64,000 bases of DNA from Thuidium tamariscinum (taxonomy: Eukaryota > Streptophyta > Bryopsida > Hypnales > Thuidiaceae). Both the position numbers and the translations under genes were made by a program. The DNA lies in the NCBI GenBank assembly GCA_947034885.2, contig OX344749.2, forward strand, positions 6,153,501-6,217,500, read 5' to 3'. The notes under the pieces were generated by a model. The model ran no database searches. It was not told where the DNA came from and saw only the letters and a program-made list of their open reading frames with translations. Below are positions 12,001 to 21,312 of this stretch, in pieces (the stretch's first letter is position 1; each line of letters begins with the position of its first letter).

Positions 12001-14003
12001 CAGAAATCTGATGTGGTACTACTACTACCACATCATATTGAGATTCTTTCATTGTTTATTATGATTTATTGTTGAAAAATTAACTATTTTATTAAATAAT
12101 TTAATATTTTGGCCAATAGTTAGAGGTTCTCAAATTGGAAAACCATTCCTTTGATGGCCCTTTGAAGGCTTGAAATTTTTCCTAACGCCCCTATTAAATC
12201 ATACATATGGTCTAAACTTCTATAAAAATTTATTTTTAACAACAATAGTTTTTAAACCTTACCACCTATAAGCCCATAGTGCTATTGGTCTTGGACCATA
12301 TACCTTTCCATTAGAGAAGACGTGGAGCCTTTAGAAGACCGTTTTAGGGTTGTTCTTTGAAACTATTCTCAATGTTGAAGATTAGCTACTACTACTACTA
12401 CTTTGAATATTTGAATTAACAAAAAAAACAAATTAATTTTTTTTCAAAACATTCAAAAAGTATTGAAAAAACTAGAGAATGATTTTTAAAAACTCAATAT
12501 TTAATAAATAATTTAATAAATAATTTCAAATTTCAAATTAATTAATATTATCTGATGTGGCAATCACTCAACCGTATTAGATTGATTACGTGATAGTGTT
12601 CAAGCATTTCAATAGCATTTTGATAGTCCAAAAATTCACAATCTTTTGAAGGCCTCAAATTGATCTCTTCTAATAGACTATATCATTTCTATAACCGAAA
12701 TTCTTTGTACTTTAAATGATATTGATTCTAAATCTTATTGAGTACCTTTTAAATGGAATGTCTTGGGGCACAAAGCTATTGCCTCTTTATAAACTCCATG
12801 GTTATAATAGAAAGAGTCAAAGTAGCTTAGGGATTTGAGCCAAACAATCAACAAATTTAAAGAAGAGATTACTTCTTAGTCAAAGTGAAGTATGAAATCT
12901 TCCACAAGTTTGATTAATTCCTAAAGCTTAGAAGCATATTGTAAAAAATTTATCACTTTTTAAAGCAATGAGAAAAAGCAAGTTTTTATTTTATTATTTT
13001 TTCAAGATTCAACCAAACAAATTTGTACTAGAATACTATAAGAATGTGTAGAAAAAAGTTTTGCCTTTGAAATTTAGAAGATTTGTACTATATTTCATTA
13101 GTTTTGTAGAAAGCTAAGGTACATCAATTACATTTTCAAGAATATTTTCAATGGTTTTGTGGTTTTGTACATGGCCTATACAACTTGTTGCATGGTTTTT
13201 AAGATAATCAACTTGTATTTGGTACAAGTGTTCACTCCCTCATTCTTACATTCATAACTTTTCATAATAATTCCAAAATATGTTTGCTATGCTTTTATAC
13301 AAAGTAAATAATTTTAATCATAATAAATTTAAAATCCAAAACAAGAAACATCATAATCAAATTTCTATAAGCCCTTAAAAGTCTTGGTCCTTGATCCTAA
13401 TTAGCAATAAATTCTCTCTTATTCCATCATTCATAACTTTTTCACCCAAACTCCAAATAGAACAAATCAAGGCTTTTTAAAATTACAAAAACAAGTAGAA
13501 CATTTTTTCCAAATTTATATAAATCAAAATATAAATAAGTCGCTATTCAACTCCAAACATATGGCACTCTAAGTATTTTGGGGAGAAAGATCCACAGTTC
13601 CTTATCATACCTCAAAGATCACATCAACCCATGCTTAAGCCACATGGACACCTTACTTTTGATCGAATATCCCCTTGCACCTTCCTACAACCCTATCTAC
13701 CTTTTCATCTTAGCTATAAAATCCATTGAGATTATAAAAGGACAAAAAATCTTCATTCATTCTTTTCTAGCCCACTTCAAAACAAATGACCTAGGACCTC
13801 ACAATTATCTATCAAAGGTAAAAAAAGATAGAATTTTAAGAGATAAATGATTCTATTTACAAGAAATTGAAGATGTGCCCAATAGTGGTTGCAATATAAT
13901 CTACATGATCTACCTTAGCCAAAGGATTAACCAACCTTTCTAACCATTGTTGATGGCTATGACTCCCTTTAAAAGGCTTGACTATATGATAACAATAGTT
14001 GCC
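9092..14003. other. Long AT-rich stretch, no gene seen
   Basis: About 4.9 kb of AT-rich DNA. The frames at 9353-9601 and 13578-13850 are open but have no recognisable motif or splice context. Short (TAC)n runs occur near 12010 and 12390. I see no clear repeat boundaries or RNA gene. Confidence 0.45.
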
Positions 14004-14946
14004 ATTTAACCCCTAAAGCCGTGAATTATGTTTTTTTGGCAACATAGAAATTTCGGGCAGCTCACCATGAACGGAATTTTTATTTTTTTCTTTAAAAGTT
14101 TCACACAACATGTGTCCAAGGAGTAGCTTCAAGGCCCAACAATTTTTGTAACTTTCGACTACACGGTTAAAAAGTTATGGCATGATATATTGTTTTGTTT
14201 GAACTGCGGGCAGCTTGTGCAGCAAAAACAACTTCTATAAAAATTATTATTTTTAAAATAAAAATTTGAAATTGGTTTATTAGATTTTTATCTATGTGGA
14301 AATCTTTGAATCATTTCATTACAATAAATGAGTCAAAAGTTATGAGGAATTTTAGTTTGGGGTAGTTTGTGGGTAATTGTAGAATCTCTACTCTACAAAA
14401 AAGTTTGAAATTATTTATTTAATTCAATTTTTAATATTTTTGAAAAATAAACTAAAACATTAGGTGAATATTTCTTATTACAATATTTTAACCGTTGGGA
14501 TTGACATTTTTCATTAGTATAAATAAATTATTCACAATTTAGTATTTTCAAGCATTTTCTACTTCTTTCTACTAACTATTTTTTTTCTATATGTTATACA
14601 ATTCCAAATGATTTGAATTTTTTTGAGCATATAGCCAACTTGAATTGTAAAATGAATTCATAGAATAACCATTATTTTGAGTATTTTTTCATATGAAAAT
14701 GACCTTGTGAAGTGCAGCTACCCACATATTTGCAGGATTAAAAAAATTATTTTTGTTAATTCAAATGTTAAAATCTTGCAATCTACATGGTGAAAAAATT
14801 TGAAAATTTTCCATACCTTTTCACACCACCCTACTATAAGATCATATAGTTAAATATGTGAAAAAAATGTTTTTTTGCAAAAAAATTGCACTTGTATTAG
14901 AAATTGCAGTTTTGGAGTAATTTTGGTGGAAATATAGTCAAAAACC
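14004..14946 (+). repeat. Family R copy that received the 8.8-kb element
   Basis: This roughly 0.9-kb repeat begins TTTAACCCCTAAAG and runs to AATATAGTCAAAAACC. Its last few bases resume after the insertion at 23713 as GTCAAAAACCTTTAGGG, ending near 23735 with TTTAGGGATTAAAT, the inverse of its start. Family R therefore has its own inverted ends and looks like a non-autonomous DNA transposon. Other copies lie at 24858-25520, 32081-33033 (inverted), 34316-35181 and, more diverged, 37205-38010. Shared landmarks include GGGCAGCT, ATATGTTATACAATTCCAAA and GGTTAAAAAGTTATG. Confidence 0.75.
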
Positions 14947-15472
14947 CAACGATGCTAAATTGTGAGCCTAAAAGCGTGAGCCTGAGAGCTGTGACTCTGT
15001 GAGCGTACATTATGCGAGCCTAGATATTTAGTTGAAGTAAATTGTAATTTTTTTCAATATTCCAAAAAAATTCAATGGACTTTTGATTTAAGGTGACCCG
15101 AGTAGTATACATGTACCCCCAGTTCATTGGTTTAGGGTGTGACAGAGACCCTATAACCGTGGACTTTGAACCATGGGTTTAGGGTTTAAAACCTATTAAC
15201 ATATACTACTTCATGTACACCTTTTACTTAAGACTTTTTCCTATGATTTAGAATTGAAGGCAAAGAATGTGGGGTGATTGCAATGTCAAACAATCCGTTG
15301 ATTGAATATTGGACTAAATTTAAAAGAGCTCCCAACTTTCCAAGCACTGTTTTTGCTGCTATGAAAGAATGACCCTCAATTTCAAGTTGATGGCTTCAAT
15401 AACCAATCATAAATTTTGGAATCCGTGTGGCATAAAATACAGATAATAAGAGATTGACATTTATTGGCTTAG

Positions 15473-15745
15473 GGTTCTTGAAGAGGATAAGCTGGAATGG
15501 GGACCAATTTGGAATGACGTGAATGCTGAGTTTAACAAGGAGCTCAGCAATCATATTGAGTTGCAACACTTGGTTGATGCCAAGTTTTACATTTGCGATG
15601 GCAATTACAGATATGCTGCTTAGATGCGGCATATCAAAAGGCTTCACAGTGGAGAAACTAAGTGGCACGTTCGTGTAGACTCCATCATCTTGGACACGAA
15701 AGATAGGCTTGGGGCAGCAATGCAAGTCATGCATGATCTGAACAA
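15473..15745 (+). pseudogene. Exon with ParB/sulfiredoxin-like domain
   Basis: Preceded by TTGGCTTAG and followed by GTGAGT. The frame reads from EEDKLEWGPIWND through HLVDAKFYICDGNYRYAA, then a TAG at 15621-15623, then MRHIKRLHSGETKWH. The DGNYR core followed by an alanine-rich turn and a His-containing strand is how ParB-like DNA-binding/nuclease domains of phage methylases look. The stop sits where a tryptophan would fit (TGG to TAG). Function in a plant is unknown; DNA binding or nicking is inference. Confidence 0.6.
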
Positions 15746-15857
15746 GTGAGTTCTCTTCTTTTGTTATCACTCGTTTGAATTGATATATCCTTTAATCATT
15801 TGGAATACTTATAGTATGTTTGTTTTTTAAGGCACACGGAGAATTCCTTCGTGAAGA

Positions 15858-16061
15858 TCACTACAAGAGAAAGGGGTGTTTTAAGTAGTGTCCTAGACAT
15901 CACGTCTTTTAAGTAATGTCTTTTAAGTAATGTCTTTTAAGTAAGGTTTTAAGTAAAATTTTACTAAAAAGATAGTCTTTTTAGTAAAATTTTACTTAAA
16001 ACCTTACTTAAAAGACCTGATGTCTAGGACACTACTTAAAACACCCCTTTCTCTTGTAGTG
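15858..16061. mobile_element. CACTA-like MITE, 204 bp, inside an exon
   Basis: The ends are CACTACAAGAGAAAGGGGTG and its inverse ending CTTGTAGTG. The whole insert is nearly one palindrome, with arms of about 80-100 bp. A 3-bp duplication, AGA, flanks it (15855-15857 and 16062-16064); one extra T precedes CACTA at the left. CACTA transposons make 3-bp duplications. Removing the insert plus one AGA restores an unbroken reading frame across the exon, so the insertion is younger than the coding sequence. Confidence 0.8.
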
Positions 16062-17899
16062 AGACGAATCTTGTCCACACACTCTATCGTGTTCGTAAGT
16101 ATGGAACAATGTCCATTGAGAAGTTCTCCGAGATTTTGAGCTCAGAGGAAGTTAGACTTTGCGGCGGTCACGCCCAAAAGAAGACTTGGTACACGATGCC
16201 TTTGGAAGTATTCACCACATTTATCTTTCAGGTTCGACATTATAAACTTCGTTTTCTGGATTTGTAATCTAGTTTGTATAGTCATTGTATTTGAATTTGC
16301 ATCTTTTCATGGCATTCAAGTTGACCCAACACTCCTTTTTTTTGGCAGCAAGAGATATCTATTGCCTCAGATGCTGGAGTTCGCAAGTATCGTGAGGACA
16401 CTGCCCCGAAAGATGTTACTAATACTGGTATTGCAAATGCTATGAGAAATGCAACCAAGGATGCCACGGACAAGCTTTACAAGAAGCTTTCAAAGATTGT
16501 GTCCGTTGCTAATCTTGCATTGGGAGATGACTGGTTGAAAGAGGTACGTTTCTTTTAGCTTCACAATTCTTGTAAACTTTTAGGCTACTTTGTATTTATT
16601 TCTATTCTCTTATGTGTTGTCATATGCTTACAGATTGAGAGGCACTGGAGTTTGTACAGTGTCCAAGAGTTGACGCTAGACAAACTTCAACTTATTGCTA
16701 CTGCCAATGCTAGCCCACGACACAAGGTCAAGTGGTTGAAGTGGATAAATTCATCCGCCCCTACTCGTGAAGCTCGTCGTGTTCCACCCAGACCAGCTAA
16801 TGAAGACAAGATTAGTTCCTTCTTATCGAAGGCAGTTTGGTTTGCAGGGATAAGTAAGGATATTTGATTCATTGCTTTTGCTTTTTAAATAAGTGGCCTA
16901 GTAATCTTGATTTTCCTAGAGGTCCTGATATGATTCAAATTTGTGTTTAGTTGGAGGATGCAGCTCTTGAGTTGTATGGCAGCATCCTCAAGTTTGACAA
17001 CATCGAAGTGAACATGAATGTACCCGCTGAGCCAATGTCGCTTTCTGACTACATCGAGACTTGGAGGATGAAGTTGTGGGAACACTCATATCCTGGAGTT
17101 TTCAAAGGAGCTGAGGCATTCAAGAAATCTGAGTCCTTTAAGGACTATAAGGGCTCCCTTCTCGCCGTGAGACGAGTCTTATACAGGTACTTCTTTTACT
17201 TCATTTTGATCCGCAAATTCAGTTATTTACCCTAGTTTTTATTTGGAATTTGGAATGTAGGCAGTGTCTTTGGAATCTAATGTACATATTGACTAAACCG
17301 ACGATAACAAAAGCATCATTGTTCATTGATTCCATCACAAGTTCTAATTGATGTCTAATTCTTTGGGCCCTTCATCACAGTCCAATATGGGCATAATATG
17401 ATTGTTGATGTTATGATTTTTATTTGGGTATGATCTTGACTTATGCTATGGGTTACTTCTTTAGGTACTTTACATTTGAATTATATGGAAAGCAAGCTAT
17501 CTCCAAGTCCGATTTGCCGCCATTCTTACGTTCGTGGCGTGACTCAACATCATCTGATTGTATGTTTTCACCCATTGTGGGAGCTTCATTCCCACCCTTG
17601 GAATTAAGCGATCACAACCAGGCTCTAGTCCTAACGATTCTATTACCTACGGGTGTCTAAACGTCAATCCATTGTGCCTTCCAAGCAATGGATCTTCTTT
17701 ACTAGCCTACCTATCCTACCAATGGTTTGTTTCGTTCTCTTGTCCTACTTCTAATTGTTCCTTACCTTATGCGCTTCGTTCTCTTGTCCTACTCCTATGT
17801 TCCTTCTGTTTTACTCTAAGTGTTCGTTTGTTTCGTTCTCTTGTCCTACTTCGTTACGTATGGTATTCCCTATCCTATCTCTACGTCTTAGTAGTTTAC

Positions 17900-18215
17900 C
17901 TTGTCCTACATATTTGTATTTATCTTGGTGTACTTTACGTCCTTGTATTCGTTTTGGCCTACTCTACGTATTGGTATTTGGTTAACCTATACTACGTCTT
18001 CGTATTTTTATCCTATCCTACGTATTTGTATTTATCTTGGTGTACCCTACGTCTTTGTATTTGTTTTGGCCTACTCTACGTATTGGTATTCTATCGATCT
18101 ACACTACCTCTTCGTATTTTTATCCTATCCTACGTATTCGTATTTATCTTGCCCTACTCTACATCTTGGTATTTGTTTTGGCCTACTCTACGTATTTGTG
18201 CTATTCTACTCTATG
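17900..18215 (+). repeat. Tandem repeat, unit about 115 bp
   Basis: Roughly three copies of a pyrimidine-rich unit, recognisable by TATTTATCTTGG, TTGTTTTGGCCTACTCTACG and TATTTTTATCCTATCCTACG. A shorter sub-repeat of type CTACGTNTTNGTATTT is visible within each unit. A related GTTTCGTTCTCTTGTCCTAC repeat lies just upstream (17725-17850). Confidence 0.7.
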
Positions 18216-18529
18216 TATTCGTGCTATTCTACTTCTTCTTTCTATTCTAGTTGTGGTTAGTCTCCTATTTGTGGTTGCTAATTACCGGCCCTTAATCCCA
18301 CTTGGGATGCTAACCTTTTCCTACTAACGGATTCCTAATGGTATCAACTAATTAATTCAAAGGGAGAGTTTTAGAGACCCACCTCCGTTCCGTGTATGTT
18401 CCACGCCGGACCTTCTCCATCCTGCACCATCGCCATTTCGCGCTCCCGGCTACGTTATATGCTTGGTTGTGAATTGGGCCCAACCTTTTCCTCACTATTG
18501 CTATCCTACGTTAAACCATTCTAACACTT

Positions 18530-18692
18530 GTATTTAATTTGTGGGCTAACCCCCCTCTAGCCTATCTCTAATCTAATTCTAACTACCCAATATGTGTATT
18601 TAATTTGTGGGCTAACCCCCCTCTAACCTATCTCTATTCTAATTCTAACTACCCCATATGTGTATTTAATTTGTGGGCTAACCCCCCTCTAC
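18530..18692 (+). repeat. Tandem repeat, unit 65 bp, about 2.5 copies
   Basis: The unit begins TGTATTTAATTTGTGGGCTA, followed by a C run and CTATCTCTA. Copies start near 18531, 18596 and 18661. The first two are nearly identical; the third is cut short and followed by a C-rich stretch to about 18790. Confidence 0.75.
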
Positions 18693-21281
18693 TGCGGCCC
18701 CCCCACTACTACGGCCCTCCTAACTGCTGTGGCCCTCCCCCACAATACCCACGGACCCCCCGATACCCGCGGACCCCCTCTCCGATACCTACGCGGCGGT
18801 TCTGCGGGGCTGACTCTGGTCTGGGGCTGGCTCTGGACTTGGGTTGGACCTTGGTTTTTTTACTCTCAATGCAATGCAAGGGTATTAGGCTAAGTGTTTG
18901 GGTGTGCACTAGTTTTTCCTAATGTAGGTGAGGACTTGCTTACTAAGTTGTTGGAAGCTAAACGTTGGGTTAATTTCCAAGGTGTTGGAAACTAAACGTT
19001 GTTGCTATTTTAAAGGAACTTGCATTTGATACCCCGCTAAGACTTAGGGGGTTCAAAGCTTCGCCGTGAGGGTGTATTTTTGACACTTGACTAAGACTTC
19101 TATTTGCCTAGAGACTTGGGGGGGCCATAGCTCCGCTGTCCCTCATGGGACTAGTCTATTCCCGTGGACAAGAGAAGGGGGGAAGAGAGGGGCTTCCTAT
19201 TCACTAAGGCTAAGTGTTTAGAGGAGGGTCAAGGTTCCGTTGTCCCTCATGGGACTAGCCTAGCCTTATGCACAAGAGAAAGGGGGAAGGAGGTAGATAC
19301 AATTTGCAAACATACTCTCAAAGTCACCTCCCAAGTCACCCCTTGGTTCCTCACTAGTCTCTCCCACAACAACTTTCACTTGTTTCACAATACAAAAGGT
19401 GGACCACCATCAATTAACAAAAGTTCCAACAAGACTTGGGGGGGTCTCAAGTCCCCAAGTGTAAACCACAAGAGCCAAGGGTGCAACAACCCCAAAACTA
19501 TCAAAGGCTCTTTTGGCATTAAAAGCCAAAGAAAATCCGGCATAACCCTGGCCCAATAGTGCTCCTCCCTTAAATGGGTAGGAGTGAGAGAGAGAGAATG
19601 AGAGGAGAATGTCGCCCCTTTTATACCCAAAAGGGAGCAACATCCCCCCCCCTTAATCTACTAAGAATAACTAGATGAGGGAATTTAGGAGGTCCGTACA
19701 TGTTTACCCATCCCAACTCTAATTATCCATCTAAAATCTACACAATTTGAATTGAGAAATTCAAATCTTACCTAACCTTACAAGAACTTGCAAAACCACC
19801 TAATTTACCTTCCCCAAAATCTACAAGTTCTCACATGGGAGAAGTTCCCATGTGTTCCCACCTATTTAATTTGAAATTACTTACACCAAGCACTTGGAGC
19901 CACCTCCACTAACTTTTTGAGGTGGTACTTGCTCCCACATGTGCTCGGAGTTCCCCATGCGTTCCCTACACGTTCCCCACGGCCATAGGGGCCCAAACTC
20001 CCCCAAAAAGCATTGGGGGGCCTTAAACCCCCATTTCTTCTCCATGTGCTGTCCCCAAAAGGCTAACTTTTGGAGTTTAGCTCCAAATGGCAAACGGATT
20101 GCGCCATTGGGTCCGGAAGGCCATAATTAGTCTAAGAAGAACCTTTAACCCCTTAAACTATGTCCAAATTCTCAAGGAATCTTAGTGTAAGCTGGGATCA
20201 AAGTTGGGATAAATTCCCAACTTTTGGAGTTTGGCAATTTTGGACCCCAAACCTTCACCAATATTCTAAGTAGATGGAAGGGGGTAGGAATAGACCCAAG
20301 ATAGGCTTCGTTCCGATGTCGTATGGCCCCGGTACGCCGGTCAACTGCAGCTTCCGTCATTTAATTTGTCAGTTGGGGAGGAATGTCGCCGATTCGGGAT
20401 CTTCCAACTATCGATTTGTCTTGAAACTTGGGGAAGCGCTCCGTTGGTGTGAGACCGCCTCGCCGGATTTTTAGTGGGATTTTACCGCATTTTGGGATAT
20501 TCTTTCGAATTCCCACCCAAAGTCCACCGCGGTTGACCGTCTGAGAAAATATCCAAACAATGTCGGAAAATTCCCAAACTTTAGAGGGGACCATCCATGG
20601 GATCCCCCCACTTGGATGCAAATCTGCATCCCCACTGCGTGCTCCTAGAATTAGGAAATCGCCCGGTACCTGCATTTCAAGGTTAGTATCAGCCCTTTTT
20701 TTTTGCTTTTTGAGAAAGTGCCAACATGGCGATCATTTAAAATTTGGTGAAGCATTGTATTTCTACATTCATCCAAATTTTGCACTAAAAAATACTTTAT
20801 AGTTATATTCATACACTTTATCATCTAAATTTGGCGATTTCATCGATGATTTTTATAAAAATGGTAAATTTCTGGCGAAAAAAGGTTACTTTTTTCGATA
20901 CTTTTCTGGCGAAAAAAAGATTTTTTGTTGAAATGGTGCTTTTTGGCACCATATCGCCCAAAAAAAAGGGCTAGTTAGTATTTTGCCCATATTCTCTTCG
21001 ATGCTATGGGGAGTGGGGGATTCCTCCTAGATCCCCCTATGAGGACTTCCTAGCCTAGACAGGGCCTTTTTAGGCTTCTTACCCTAATCCTGCACATCTC
21101 TATCAGTTTGGCGTCTATTTAGCTAAGACAAGGGCGTTTTGGATGTAAACTATCCTAAATCCCACCTAATGACCAAATGGCACATTGGTATGTGTAATGC
21201 CAATACCGGTTTAATGCCCTTTTGTGGGTTTTATAAGCCCAATTACGCCTTAGTTTATGTAGGAATTCGAAAAAAGAACCC

Positions 21282-21312
21282 GTGAGTCCCCGGTGACGAA
21301 TCGGGGACTCAC
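21282..21312. repeat. Perfect GC-rich hairpin, 11-bp stem
   Basis: GTGAGTCCCCG at 21282-21292 is exactly complementary to 21302-21312, with a 9-nt loop. It lies 26 bp before the inferred acceptor at 21338. It could mark the end of a nested insertion in the intron. A Helitron 3' end would need CTRR just after the hairpin, which is absent. Confidence 0.6.

Noticed and set aside
17558..18260. Long plus-strand frames of 76-230 codons rich in Tyr, Leu, Phe and Ser, looking like a membrane protein
   Set aside because: Open in all three frames because of pyrimidine-rich tandem repeats; no real codon bias and they lie inside the inferred intron.
21282..21312. Helitron 3' terminus
   Set aside because: The hairpin fits, but no CTRR follows within about 10 bases, and no matching TC 5' end or Rep/helicase was recognised.
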